Of a stretch of 64,000 nt of DNA, positions 31,788 through 42,250 are shown in pieces; position 1 is the first letter of the stretch; each line of letters opens with the position of its first letter. Source of the DNA: Nitzschia sp. pyKryTriq1 (Eukaryota; Bacillariophyta; Bacillariophyceae; Bacillariales; Bacillariaceae); the NCBI GenBank assembly GCA_956465555.1, contig OY101130.1:1217403-1281402 (forward strand), written 5' to 3'. A program made the position numbers and the translations under genes. The notes beneath the pieces were generated by a model. It saw only the letters and a program-made list of their open reading frames with translations. It searched no databases and was not told the DNA's origin.

Positions 31788-32872
31788 TACTGACTGTGTG
31801 TATGTCTTCGTAGCAGAACGTCCACGGAGAAATATCATTCAAAAAAATCGTGGACAACAACGTCGATGATCCACTTTTTCAACTCTCACGTTGCTTCAAG
31901 TAAATACACACGTTTGTACTCCGACTACTAGCTAGTAGTAGCGAAAGAAAGAACGTGGACGATTGAATGAATGCACACGAGCAGTAGTAGCAGGAGTATA
32001 TAGCCGTTGTGCCTTCTTGCTTGGTAACGACGACACTTTCATCCAAAATCGTGGACGACTTGACTTGACTGGACGACTTGACTCGAATAACGGATGGATG
32101 GAACGATCGCGGCCAAGAAGAGCGCCAATCAGTGTAGTGTATGTTTCCCGCACCTCTTCGAAAGGGATGAGCAGTATCGAGGACGACCTGGAGGTATTTT
32201 TTGGTTCGGCATCGATGGTTCGTTAGAAACATAATACTCGTTGCACTGCGTCTGCGTTGTATTGTGTTTGCGTCTGTTGGTAGGGTGCACCCTACTAGTA
32301 CAAGGACTTACCTACTGACTGGATGAACAACAACAAGAATACCTGCTGCTGCTGCTGCTGGTGGTGGTGCGTGGTGCGTGGTGCGTGGTGCGTGGTACTG
32401 GTGGTAGATTCAAGTTCGCTTTGTTTCTTCACCATTCGCCCATGTAGCATGTAGCATTAGTAGTGGTCTTGTACGATGTCGTGTCGTCGTCTTGGTCGAT
32501 TGAAATACACAAAAAGTGCATCATGGACCTGACAGTTGCGTCGTCTTGTATCGTCTTGTATCGTCTTGTATCGTCTTGTATCGTCTTGTATCGGCTTGTA
32601 TCGGCAAGATCGATAGATAGATAGATAGATAGAGTGGCCTGAGTCGAGTCGAGGAGTCGAGTCGAGTCGAGTTGATATGCCAAGCAGTACCAAACAATGT
32701 TGTTGTTGTTGTTTTTGTTGTTGTTCCACGTTCGTTCCAAGCAAGTTTGCGTGTTGTTCAAGCTCAACTTCATCATCAACTTTATCATCAACTTTATCAT
32801 CAACTTGATCATCAACTTCATCATCAACCATCCATGCCCAGGTTCATGTCCATTATTTGTTTAATTATTTAT
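31652..32872. other. Microsatellite-rich intergenic region
   Basis: About 1.2 kb without a supported gene. It contains (GA)n at 31758-31784, GCGTGGT repeats near 32365-32395, a TATCGTCTTG decamer array at 32545-32600, (GATA)n at 32610-32632, and an ATCATCAACTTT-type array at 32765-32828. Open frames here are translations of these repeats. Confidence 0.75.
32545..32632 (+). repeat. Decamer TATCGTCTTG array followed by (GATA)n
   Basis: Five to six copies of the ten-base unit, the last two with CGG in place of CGT, then AAGATCGATAGATAGATAGA. Confidence 0.92.
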
Positions 32873-33664
32873 TTATTGTTTCAATTCCTCTTCGAGCTGC
32901 GCCTTGACCTCTTCTTGATAATATTCTTCTTTTCGTGCTTTCGCGTCGACTTGGTATTTCTGTAGCTCTTGAATGGCATCACCGATGCGGTCTTCTCTCG
33001 ATTTGTGATTATTGTTACTGTTGTCGTTGTTGTCATTGTTGTTACTGTCCTCGGCCTTTAGTTCGGCATCATGCTCTTGTTGTTGATAGATTTCGCCATG
33101 ATGTCTGTACTCTTGATGGTGATCGCCCTGTTGTCGTCGACCACTCCGTCGTAGTTTGTTGTACTGGTTGTTGTTGTTGTTGTTGTTGTTGTCATTAGCC
33201 GTAATAGTGCCATCCAGTTGTTGCTGCTGTTGCTGGTCCTGCTGCTGTTGCTGCTGCTGCATCGACATGGTCGTCGACGTGCCTGCGCTTGAGCTTGGTA
33301 TTGTTGTTCGGAGAGGATGATGATGATGATGGGACCAGAGAAAATGATACATTCCAAAGAGTGCCGTGAATAATAATATGGCAAGAAGTAGGTACAATCG
33401 TCGATGCTCTTGTTGATGCTGCAGTCGATGCTTCTCGTACTTGTCATTATGAATATTGCTGCTCTCCTCGATGATTTCAAGGCGACGGCCCGGAGTAGTA
33501 GTAGAACGATGATGATGATGATGATGGTGATGTTGATGATGTTGATGATGAGAAGTATAGGGCGATGAACGGAGGGAAGGGAGGGATGTACTGGAAGTCA
33601 ACATCGTGGTCATTGCAATATAGATGCCGCTGTTAGTTGGGATACCTGGTACTGCTAATAGCAT
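32873..33664 (-). CDS. Low-complexity single-pass membrane protein, unknown
   Basis: Single exon, 263 residues from the ATG at 33664. An ATG at 33613 (MTTMLTSS) is an alternative start. Features in order: a poly-His block, a basic segment RLQHQQEHRR, one membrane segment (LYLLLAILLFTALFGMYHFL), poly-Gln and poly-Asn tracts, and a charged C-terminal helix (IQELQKYQVDAKARKEEYYQEEVKAQLEEELKQ) with coiled-coil character. The repeats are CAA/CAG/CAT runs. The charged helix and membrane segment argue for a real gene. No family is recognised. It is divergent from the VTT-domain gene. Confidence 0.6.
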   Translation of the reverse strand: MLLAVPGIPTNSGIYIAMTTMLTSSTSLPSLRSSPYTSHHQHHQHHHHHHHHRSTTTPGRRLEIIEESSNIHNDKYEKHRLQHQQEHRRLYLLLAILLFTALFGMYHFLWSHHHHHPLRTTIPSSSAGTSTTMSMQQQQQQQDQQQQQQLDGTITANDNNNNNNNNQYNKLRRSGRRQQGDHHQEYRHHGEIYQQQEHDAELKAEDSNNNDNNDNSNNNHKSREDRIGDAIQELQKYQVDAKARKEEYYQEEVKAQLEEELKQ

Positions 33665-34546
33665 GTAGTAGTAGCGCAAGCTTCAGTACGGTAGTGGTGA
33701 TGCCGAGTAAGAAGAGAGCTGCTGTGGTCTACCTACTACTAGCTAGAGAGTAGAGAGAGAGGGAGGGAGGGAGAGAGAGCTGTCGCCTCGTCCATATGCC
33801 GCATATTATCGATATTGTTCATTCATTCATTCATTCTCATTCGAGCTTATTTTTGATTCGAGCAGCGTCATCGTCGCTATGATCATCATCATCATCATCA
33901 TCATCTATCTGTCTTGCTGGTTGGTTTCGTGGATGGTGTTCGCTCGGATTGCCGTCGTCACACGCACGCCGGCCTTGCTTGCTTGCCAGATGCACATATT
34001 TCATTCCGCGCCGGCTGGTCCCACGGTCGGTGTCTAATCAAATTCAAAGTTGCCGGGAACCATTATCATGTGATTGGCTAAGTAGTACCCAAGATGAACT
34101 GCCGAGCATGCCCATCATCATCTGTTGGCTGTGTGTGTGAACTGCCGGATAGCATAGAAAGCCGCAAAAGGAGGATGTCCTACACGCCCAACCAACAATC
34201 TCTCACGCAAAAAATAGGCGGGAAGGTCTCATTTTGAAGTTCCATCCAATTTGCCAATGATGATGATGATATTGGGATTCGCTGATATTCCAGTATGTGT
34301 GCGAATGCCTTGCTTCATCATCACAACAATAAAACCAACAATAACCAGTCAGTCGCCAGTTTTATTTTATTTTGTGATAAAAGACCAGGGGTAGACTAGT
34401 CAGTGGCGGTGCGAGAGAGCCTTTTCGAGCAACTCTTTCTCCCAACAATACAACAACAACCACAACAATACAAACCAGAACAACAAGAACAACCACAAAG
34501 TATAAAAATTGGGAAAACAGAGCGAGCGAGCGAGCGAGCGAGAGAA
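33665..34546. other. Divergent promoter region
   Basis: About 880 bases with (GA)n/(GGGA)n near 33745-33780, (ATTC)n at 33817-33840, (ATC)n at 33880-33905, a TATAAAAA box-like element at 34501 and a (GAGC)n leader at 34521-34542 just before the VTT-gene start. Confidence 0.6.
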
Positions 34547-34673
34547 ATGACCACTACTCCGTACGTGCACGTTGACGATCTCGAAGCTGCTTCCACCAGT
34601 GGGACATGTAATGGTACTGCCAGCTACCGAAGCAGCAACAGCAACCATAACAACAATTACAACAACAACAATT

Positions 34674-34704
<31 letters not shown>

Positions 34705-36542
34705 GACCAGTCCGGCCAACAGCAACTCTACAACAAGTGCTGCATCCGGTGGCTCGACGATCGCGTCATCGACGCCACCCGACTTTTTAACCGATGGAGA
34801 TTACTATGACCACTCGTATCAACCGATGAACGGCGGTGCTGGTGTTGGTGTTGGTGTTGGCAGCAGTGGTATGAACAACAATAATACATGTTTGCAGATT
34901 CCCAATTCCAACATTACCAAGGGTCATGGCCTTCCCGATCCTTGTCAACCCAGCCTACGACTTCAAGATATGCCGTCCCATCAACGACCGACATCGTTAC
35001 GAGAATTCTTTCGTGATTTTTGGTTGGAAATCAAGAGTCTAGTCGAAGAACTCATCGAATATGGCAAGGCCAAGACGTGGAAAAAAAAGGTATTGACAGT
35101 CCTCTTGTGTCTATCGTCGGTTCTTGTCTTTTATGATTTGGTCTTTGGCGACTATATTATACAACGTCTCGAACAATTCATCATTTGGATGGCCCAACAT
35201 GAAGCGGTAGCCGTCTTGGCCTTTGTCGGAATCTTTGTCATTAGTACACGTAAGTTCAAGTTGTTCATGTTCTTCTTGTTCTTGTTGTTGTTCTTGGCTA
35301 TGGCTATGATGGCTATTATTGTTATGGAGGTTGAAATCATTCGACATGTGTGTCTTGTCCTGTCCTGTCCTGTCGTTTCAACGTCTCACCTTGTCTACCT
35401 CTATCTGGTTCATTCATTCGTTCGTTCGTTCGTTCGTTCATTCGTTGAATCGCTTGCATCACGTTATGATTATGTACGCCCCCCCCCCCCCCCCCCCCCC
35501 AAAGTCATTTTCATTCCACCGACGATTCTCATTTTTGGTGCCGGGTATGCCTTTGCGCAAGCGATTGGATTTGGATGGGGCGTCGCCGCAGCCACGCTCT
35601 CGTGTTTGATTGGATCGTGCATTGGTGCCATTATTGCCTTTTTACGGAGTCGGTATATGATGCGAGATATGATTTATCTCTTTACCAAACGATATCCGTT
35701 AGTACGAGCCGCCGATCGGGCCTTGAAACGGAATGGATTTCATATCATGTTATTGTTGCGATTATGTCCCATCATTCCCTTCAATGGATTGAATTATTGT
35801 TGTGGCATTACAGGCGTCAGTCTCGAAGACTTTACCATGAGTTTGATCGGTATCGTTCCCTTTCAAATATTTACCATTGTGGTCGGTGCGACGACGGGAA
35901 CCTTTGCCTTAAAGGCGCATGGTGCTGGTGGTGCTGGTGGTGGTGGTGGGGGTGCCCAGAATCATTATCATAACAATTCGAGTCAAAAAGTTGGATTCAT
36001 CGTCTTGATTGCCTCGGGATGTGCCTTTGGTTTTCTCGCATTGGTCTATACGTGGCGACTGGTCAAGCAAGAGTTACGAAAGGTACGTCAAAATGAAGGA
36101 ACTGGTACTACTACTAGCTAGCCTAGAGCTAGCCTAGCTACTAGCGGGAGAGACTTGGTCCTTGGATGATGATGCTGATGCTGATGATGATGATCATTTA
36201 ATTTCAAAACTGACCGACTTGTTGATGTTGTCGTTGTCGTTGTCGTTGTCGTTTTCGCTTCTTGCTGTTGGAAACTAATCTCTCTGCTGCTGCCACGTAC
36301 GCTACTACTACCACCATTACCACTCCTACTATTTCTACACTAATTAGGAACTCGAGTTGACTCCAGAGCAATTCGAACAATTCCTCCATCCACCAGGAGC
36401 CGCCGCCGCAGCCGCCGACGAAGAGCAGCGACAAGGTGGGATCGAACAATCGATCGAAGTCAATCATTTGGAGCCATCATCATCACCATCCGACGACGGC
36501 TGGTTGGAAAAAGGCGAAGAATGGTTTTGGGTTTGGGCGTAA
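34547..36542 (+). CDS. VTT-domain (TVP38/TMEM64-like) membrane protein (three exons)
   Basis: Exons 34547-35249, 35505-36082 and 36348-36542 join at GT-AG sites (phases 1 and 0) to 491 residues. Exon 1 has an Asn-rich start and two membrane segments. The join FVIST-LIFIPPTILIFGAGYAF restores the VTT core, followed by GSCIGAIIAFLRSRY and LRLCPIIPFNGLNYCCGITGVSLEDF, which are typical of TVP38/TMEM64. VTT proteins act in Golgi/ER membranes, and relatives (TMEM41B, VMP1) are lipid scramblases; scramblase activity here is inference. Intron 1 is 255 nt, a multiple of three, without stops, so its retention would add 85 residues. Exon 3 encodes an acidic tail ending EEWFWVWA; if intron 2 is not removed the frame ends at 36121 (439 residues with intron 1 spliced). 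Confidence 0.9.
35479..35500 (+). repeat. 22-base poly-C next to a splice acceptor
   Basis: Twenty-two consecutive C followed by AAAG, which is the intron 1 acceptor of the VTT gene. The upstream part of the same intron has (CGTT)n and TGTCC repeats. Confidence 0.9.
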
Positions 36543-37385
36543 TAATAATAATAGTAGTAGTAGTAGTAGTAGTAGGAAGGAGAAGAATCGACGCATTGTA
36601 TATTGTGCCGTGATGCCACTACAACAAGGCTACAAAGTATCTCCTCACACCAATCATATTACTACGAATGGATCTCCTCCCTGTAAGAAGAAGAAGAAGA
36701 AGGGCAACACGGCGTATTATTATTACTAGTTTGTATCTCACAATCATGAGGATCTCAATCGCTCTCTTCTATCTTGGCCACATTACGATCATCATCATCT
36801 CCCACCACCAATGAATGTTCAGTAATGTTCAGTATTATCTCGGTGGCCTGCTTTTTAGCAGTAGCTGAATACTCGAGCCAAGTAAACATATGTGAATGTC
36901 ATCCGAAAATACTAAATACCAATAAAAGATCGGCGGTGTTTCTACGAGCTACTAGTAGTAGTAGAGTAGAGTAGAGTAAAAGAGAGAATTCAATACTAAC
37001 TATAGGTACTCTACTAGTAATTGTCCGCTGTAGAATTGTCATGAGGAGCAGCTCTTGTAGTTCTGCCATCCAAACAACAACGTGGAGAGTCGTCTTATGT
37101 TCGCATACAGGGCTATCGACTAGTCTAGTAGTAGCTCTAGTAGTCCTACTACTTGTACTTGCTGCTTGCAGACCCTACTCACGCGAACACGCTTCGGTTG
37201 GATCTGGTAGGAAGAATTATATCGCTTGTGGCATATACTACATCATCACGACAACAATTCATTTGTAAAAAGTACAACTACTACAAACTTACAAGCACTC
37301 CGGCAGCGGGCTCAGCAACACGGTCTACGAAAATCGACACCCGGAGCCTTCCATCCGACGCTCGATCAATGGAACAACACATCAA
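36543..37385. other. Convergent intergenic region
   Basis: (TAA)/(TAG)n right after the VTT gene at 36540-36576, TAGTAGAGTAG runs at 36955-36980 and 37120-37150. No gene. Confidence 0.65.
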
Positions 37386-38402
37386 TTAATCCACCTTCTT
37401 GTCCGCTGGTTCTTTCGGTTGAATCCATTCCGGAACTTTGTTGGCCGATGCCTCCCGATCTTCGTGATCCGCAGCATGATGATCAGTACTAGGAATAGTC
37501 GTCTGCAACTCCCGTTCACTTTTTTGCTTGCTCGCTTGTCTTCCTGCCTCCATATGCGCTCCCTTATCAATTACTCTCCACACAAATGGAACAATCACTA
37601 CAAACAAAAAGATCCCCACGAATTGACAGCAAATCGTTTCCAAGTAACTATTCTCTGGATCCAAATACCGGTCGACAATGAGTTTGGCCAAAAAGGGAAT
37701 GACGAAAATCAGAGTCGCATAGTTGATGAGGACCCTTCCGAATATTTGAGCGCACGAGACTTTGACGATGATATTGAATTCTTCTCGATCAATTCCACCG
37801 GAGTCATCCACGTCGCTGGCCTCGAACAAATCTTGCACTACTGCTCGGGAGGGAGGCTAGTAGATATTCAGCAGTATAGTAGTAGGAGTACTCGTATAGT
37901 GAGCACAGGCAGATTGATATAGGACGCCAATCACACCGCATCGATTCGACTTTTTCATTATTTTTAGCACGTACCATACACGCTGCCGATCCAAAATACT
38001 TGGCAAGGTTGAGATGCACTAGCAATAGTCCACTGTAGAGCTGCTCGACACTGAGATGGCCCTTTTTGTTGGAATCACAAACACGGTAGGCCCAATCTAC
38101 CAGCTGACGAAAGATCCGTGATTGCGTGAACCAATTGCTCACATCGAGTGCCTTGTCTACAGATAGTATGCGCATTGATAATAATAATAATAATAATAAT
38201 AATATGCCAATATCATCGAGGAACATAGCGAGACGGCGGGCGGGTGAGAGAAAGAACAAAATGTATACAGTACTTCATCGCGTATCCTGCATCATCACTC
38301 CTATATACCTCGAATCTTCTCGACGTGCTCCTTGGCTCTCATCTTGGCAGCCTGCGACCGCGACGACTTTCTTGACTTTGTTGTTTCGGTTTGATTTTCC
38401 AT
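37386..38402 (-). CDS. EF-hand membrane protein B (three exons)
   Basis: Exons 38402-38309, 38156-37975 and 37856-37386 join in frame (phases 1 and 0) to 248 residues. A short basic exon 1 (MENQTETTKSRKSSRSQ...) joins through a split Asp to KALDVSNWF. The body matches EF-hand protein A: QLYSGLLLVHLNLAKYFGSAAC, then PPSR, then an EF-hand DVDDSGGIDREE. The first EF-hand loop (DSNKKGHLSVEQ) is degenerate, with Lys at position 5 and Gln at position 12, so it probably does not bind calcium. Two membrane segments follow (YATLIFVIPFLAKLIV and VGIFLFVVIVPFVW), then a charged tail. The second intron is at the same codon boundary and phase as in protein A. Intron 1 holds a (TAA)n run. Confidence 0.85.
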
Positions 38403-38876
38403 GGTGATCGCATCGCACTTTTGATAATATGCGGGGTGCGATTGGTTTTGTGCCAAAGAACAACATCTTCTCCACTCTTTAATATTATTGCTTTTCGCGG
38501 TCATCGCATCATCTGCGATCGAAGATGACTGTCGAATGTTGTGCTGTTCGCCATGATGACACTTTGAGGATCGCTTGCCGGCTTGCCTGCCGGCGCACCA
38601 AGCGAGGATGCATTGCATGCATGACGTACTGACTGTGTTTCACGACGACCCACGACTGATCCGAAGCTGTTCGCAAGTGTTCTCATCGATCGACAACCGA
38701 AAACACGATCCAAAGAACACGCAAAATAAGATGTGCGAAAAGGATACGAAGCGCATCACATACTGTATGATGAGAATGAACTTCAGAAATCAACCTCTCA
38801 TGCCCACAATAACATCCCCAAGGTACTCATTCGACTAAGAACATTGCATTACGCACAAGCAGCACCAACAATCATC
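38403..38876. other. Divergent promoter region EF-hand B / NAD(P)-binding
   Basis: About 470 bases without a supported gene. It includes GCTTGCCGGCTTGCCTGCCGGC near 38573-38594 and TGCATTGCATGCATGA near 38609-38624. Confidence 0.55.
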
Positions 38877-39737
38877 ATGAATCCTTCTTCTGCGGCAGCA
38901 GCTCGTCGACTGGTGATATTGTACGGAATCGGCGGTCTATCCGACGTGGGTCGCCATGCGATTTTGGCAGCCTTGGAACAAAAGGTCGTTCCAGACATTG
39001 TCGTCATAACCGAGTATCCGGAACTCTTGGATGAAAAGAATTGGGAATGTGGATGTCCGGGAGGTCACACGAATCCTACCAAAGTCGGTCCGAATGCCTC
39101 GAAAATAATCCAAGTCGTTCCCGTCGTCAACGGATGGAAGACGCCACAAACCAACCTTGCACAACATTTCCAAGGCGCCGATGCCGTCATTTCGTGCTTG
39201 GGACATCGTCAGCCTGGATTCAAATACCCGGAACTCCGCAAGAAAGGACTCGTGGCGTACGATGGCAACAAACAAGTGATTGCGGCCATGAAAGAAGCCA
39301 ATGTGAAACGAGTTGTAGTGTGTTCATCCATGGGAATTCAAGAAGATTGGCCGCCGATGGAATTTCATTGGGCTGGCAAAGCCATGAGTACGCTCTTCAA
39401 TACCGTTTGTCGAAAGTCGTTTCAAGATTTGACCGCTATGGAACTTGCCTACAAGGAAGAAGCTTCTTCCTCTTCTTCTTCTTCTTCTTCATTGGATTAT
39501 TTATTTGTCCGACCCGTCGGAATCAGTGAAGAGCAGCTTCCCGCGAATACATACTTTTTACAGAAAGAAAAATACAAGGATGCTGTCGGTATGGACATGG
39601 CCAAGATGGACGTGGCACGATTTATGGTTCAAGAAGCTTTGAATCCTACCCTACACCGGCGCGGTGTTGTGATTGGAAGCGAGCCGCCGCAGAATAAGAA
39701 TGAGAAGAAGGAAGCCGCCGTCCCCGGTTTCGAGTAG
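38877..39737 (+). CDS. NAD(P)-binding Rossmann-fold protein (atypical SDR/NmrA-like)
   Basis: Single exon, 286 residues from the ATG at 38877, the first Met before the Rossmann strand; the frame is open further upstream but without protein-like sequence. The N-terminal strand and dinucleotide loop read LVILYGIGGLSDVGRHAIL, followed by GADAVISCLGH, a VKRVVVCSSMGIQ strand and LDYLFVRPVGISE, the order seen in NAD(P)H-binding atypical short-chain dehydrogenases. No classical YxxxK dyad is evident, which is usual for this group. A poly-Ser insertion precedes the VRP strand. Substrate is unknown and no targeting peptide is visible. Divergent from EF-hand protein B. Confidence 0.85.
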   Translation: MNPSSAAAARRLVILYGIGGLSDVGRHAILAALEQKVVPDIVVITEYPELLDEKNWECGCPGGHTNPTKVGPNASKIIQVVPVVNGWKTPQTNLAQHFQGADAVISCLGHRQPGFKYPELRKKGLVAYDGNKQVIAAMKEANVKRVVVCSSMGIQEDWPPMEFHWAGKAMSTLFNTVCRKSFQDLTAMELAYKEEASSSSSSSSSLDYLFVRPVGISEEQLPANTYFLQKEKYKDAVGMDMAKMDVARFMVQEALNPTLHRRGVVIGSEPPQNKNEKKEAAVPGFE

Positions 39738-40124
39738 TAGTACTCTACAAAATACTACTACTACCGGTAGTACGGAGCAGCCGCCATCATCGTCATTGGA
39801 CTTGTACTATTAAAAAATAATGTGACATAATATGGTCGAGTATTACCTTCACGTAACACACACACACACATATCTATATATATATATATATATCTATTTC
39901 TCTACTACTACTAGTAGAGTAGACTGCACTTTTCGCTGCTTTACGATATAGTACAGTAGTAGTAGCAGGGCGGTAGTGCAGTATCAATGTGCTACTCTAG
40001 TAGTAGTAGGAGTACTCATAGCAGCTCGTGAAGAACACAAGGATGATTCAAAATTCAGTACTCTAGTTGTAAAGTACACCATAGTCCTCACACATTGTCG
40101 TATGCTACTATTGCACTTGCTGTG
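39738..40124. repeat. AC/TA dinucleotide and AGT repeats
   Basis: (AC)n then (TA)n at about 39857-39895, and TAGTAG/CTACTA blocks at 39900-40015. Convergent intergenic DNA. Confidence 0.8.
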
Positions 40125-41071
40125 TCAATGATTGAATCGCCCCCTCTTTCTTAGTGTACTGCTGAAACCAACGTTTGCCCAGCTCAAGCCAAAACCGCTA
40201 TAGTCTATAAGAAACTCTTCTCCTGCCTTGATCGGGCGACTGGTTTTGTAGGTCACCGCATCAATATTCTTTGCCGCTGTCGCATCTGCCGCATTCATAA
40301 AGCTGCATTCGTCCAAGTCCACCGTTATCAAGGGTCTCTTACCCATGAAGGGGTGGGGAGGAGGACCAGCGTCGTCGCCATCACCACCACCATCACCACC
40401 ACGACCAGACGTGGCGCCATTCTTGTTGTGGCTTCGTCCTCGTCCTCCTCGTAGTAGTCATATTCTTCGACATATGCCCAAAGCATGACATCGCAAGCCA
40501 AGGGAGTGGGAAGCGAGGCTAGAAACTTTCGAAATTCCACCGGCGAGGGAAATTTTGCGCTATGGATTTCGTCCCACACAAAGGTTTCTTCTGGAATGTC
40601 TTTGGCCGCCACAACTCCTCGGCCTTTTCGAGGAATCTGTTCTATTTTGAATGGCACTTGAAATCCATTTTCGAAGAAGAGTCTGTCTTTATCAATCGTT
40701 GAGTAATGTGGGCCGACAATACCCTAGTAAATTCCTCGTAATGGCATCCATGTGGACGCGTTATGAATTGGCCGCAGTGGTGGTGGTTGTGGTGGTTGTG
40801 TTCGCGTCCTGCTGGCATCCCAGAAATCTTCGAACGTGCCCACTTTGCTGGTTGCGTTTGTCCCCACAAACCATGGATCCTCACGATGGTGTTGTTGCTC
40901 TTGTTGTTGTTGGAACAGTGGCTCTTCACACTCGTCGACTGCTGCTGCCGCTGCTCCAGCCGTGGTGCTGGCTCCTTCTCCGGTCATTATTACGCCCAGC
41001 AGCAGCAGCACCAGGAGCAGCAGCATCAGAGGACGACGACGACGGACAGAGGAGGAGGAAGAAGACATCAT
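40125..41071 (-). pseudogene. Broken secreted SET-domain gene
   Basis: Reading from the ATG at 41071: a signal peptide (PLMLLLLVLLLLGVI), a Gln-rich linker, then ASTWMPLRGIY and an in-frame TAG at 40724-40726. The same frame continues after the stop with GIVGPHYSTIDKD..., then the SET N-terminal motif PRKGRGVVAAKDIPEETFVW and LPTPLACDVMLWAYVEEYDY. Near 40440 the frame slips by one base; the SET C-terminal part (VDLDECSFMNAAD, GEEFLIDYSGF) follows in the new frame. A second one-base slip near 40190 is suggested because the other frame gives a longer protein-like end. One nonsense change and two apparent single-base losses in an otherwise well-preserved protein indicate a young pseudogene or consensus errors. 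SET domains methylate lysines; a target is not inferable. Confidence 0.75.
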
Positions 41072-41126
41072 CGGATTAGGTGGCGGTGGTAGAATACCTC
41101 GATGGTTGCGATTCTATTGCTCTCTA

Positions 41127-41345
41127 CTAGAGTAATAGAGCAGCAAGATCCAAAGGGACATCGTTTTGCCATGCATCATCTAAAGAAGATACGATGATGA
41201 TGTCATCATGATGTAAATAGTGATGTACTGAAACTGATGATTCGACACAGTCGACTAGTCTACTGGGATCCCCTTTTGATTTTGATCGTATTTTGGCCAT
41301 CCGCTGGCGAATTCTTCCGCTGCGTTTTGATTGGAGGATATTCAT
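41127..41345 (-). CDS. Possible short basic protein
   Basis: An ATG-initiated frame of 72 codons: basic N-terminal half (LQSKRSGRIRQRMAKIRSKSKG) and acidic-hydrophobic C-terminal half. Composition resembles protein more than the nearby repeats do, but there is no recognised family and no supporting signal. It lies just upstream of the broken SET gene and could be unrelated noise. Confidence 0.25.
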   Translation of the reverse strand: MNILQSKRSGRIRQRMAKIRSKSKGDPSRLVDCVESSVSVHHYLHHDDIIIVSSLDDAWQNDVPLDLAALLL

Positions 41346-41770
41346 AAGCCCTTGCGCTTACGTAAGTGCGTTTTTAATATTCAATGATCTCAGTGAACCA
41401 CAAGAGAACTTATTCTAGCCTTATTCATAGATAACAAAATCTCTCATCCCCCTGATGGTCGAAGGCTGTGAGCCACGAATCTTTCGACCACGTACGTACG
41501 TGTACGGACGGCACCCACGTGGGTTCTCAGTACAAAATCCACCTGAGCTAGCAGCCACTCATCCGTTTTTGCGAGGATTATTTTTTGGTCGGGGAAATAC
41601 ATCAACGCACGCAAGCAACAACACAGAGACGGAAGATAGAGAATCCTTCTGCAGGTGCAACACAATAAGTACCAGTGCACTACCAGAAGATTGCGTCTGC
41701 AAGCAAGTTCATCAACACTCGCTCAACTCTCTGTCTCACAATACAATTACAACACGATCACAACATCACC
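41346..41770. other. Upstream region of the small secreted protein
   Basis: About 420 bases with CGTACGTACGTGTACGG at 41490-41507 and ACACAATTACAACACG-like A/C-rich leader before 41771. No other gene is seen. Confidence 0.5.
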
Positions 41771-42250
41771 ATGTCGACTTCTCTTAGACTACGACTAGTG
41801 CTTGCAGCCCTGCTGTTAGCTTGTGTCTCCTCGTATACACCGGTGAACCCATCGAGCAACTCACGGGCAGCTCCCTCGTCTCGCGGGTCGCGGTGGACCA
41901 CGTACCTGCCTCCCTCGTCCCCCACCTCGCAGACGACGGCTCCCATGATTGCCCAGAAAATGCTCAAGACGGTCGGTGCCGAGCAAGAGCGGGGAAGCAA
42001 CTGGCGCCTCTCGAATAGCGTTCTAGCGGAATCCGATACGCTGCCCTCCTTTCCCACAGCGCACGGGATTCTCAGTCCGGAGACGGTTTCGAGAATGGAC
42101 GAAATTACCAACGGAGGCCGCGGCAACGAAGCCGTCTCGACCTTTTTAAAGACGTATCGACAACATGGGCCCATGTCTTGCCTATCGATGTTGTCGGACC
42201 CCAACGTTCTTCCGCATCTTACCGCGGCGATGCGAGACATTGTGCTATGA
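41771..42250 (+). CDS. Small secreted or plastid-directed protein, unknown
   Basis: Single exon, 159 residues from the ATG at 41771 in an ACCATG context after an A/C-rich leader. A clear signal peptide (LRLVLAALLLACVSS) is followed by YTPVNPSS. The C-terminal half (HGILSPETVSRMDEITN..., FLKTYRQHGPMSCLSMLSDPNVLPHLTAAMRDIV) has the look of a conserved globular segment. GC content and codon choice are visibly higher than in the surrounding DNA. I know no named family. The cleavage region resembles but does not match the ASAF plastid motif, so secretion and plastid import are both possible. Confidence 0.65.
   Translation: MSTSLRLRLVLAALLLACVSSYTPVNPSSNSRAAPSSRGSRWTTYLPPSSPTSQTTAPMIAQKMLKTVGAEQERGSNWRLSNSVLAESDTLPSFPTAHGILSPETVSRMDEITNGGRGNEAVSTFLKTYRQHGPMSCLSMLSDPNVLPHLTAAMRDIVL

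Noticed and set aside
31879-32831. Several open frames of 70-130 codons in the 31.9-32.8 kb region
   Set aside because: They are translations of GATA, TATCGTCTTG and ATCAAC repeats.
36083-36121. VTT-gene end at the TAG of 36119-36121
   Set aside because: It is possible as an alternative, but a good donor at 36083 and an in-phase acceptor at 36347 lead to a protein-like acidic tail.
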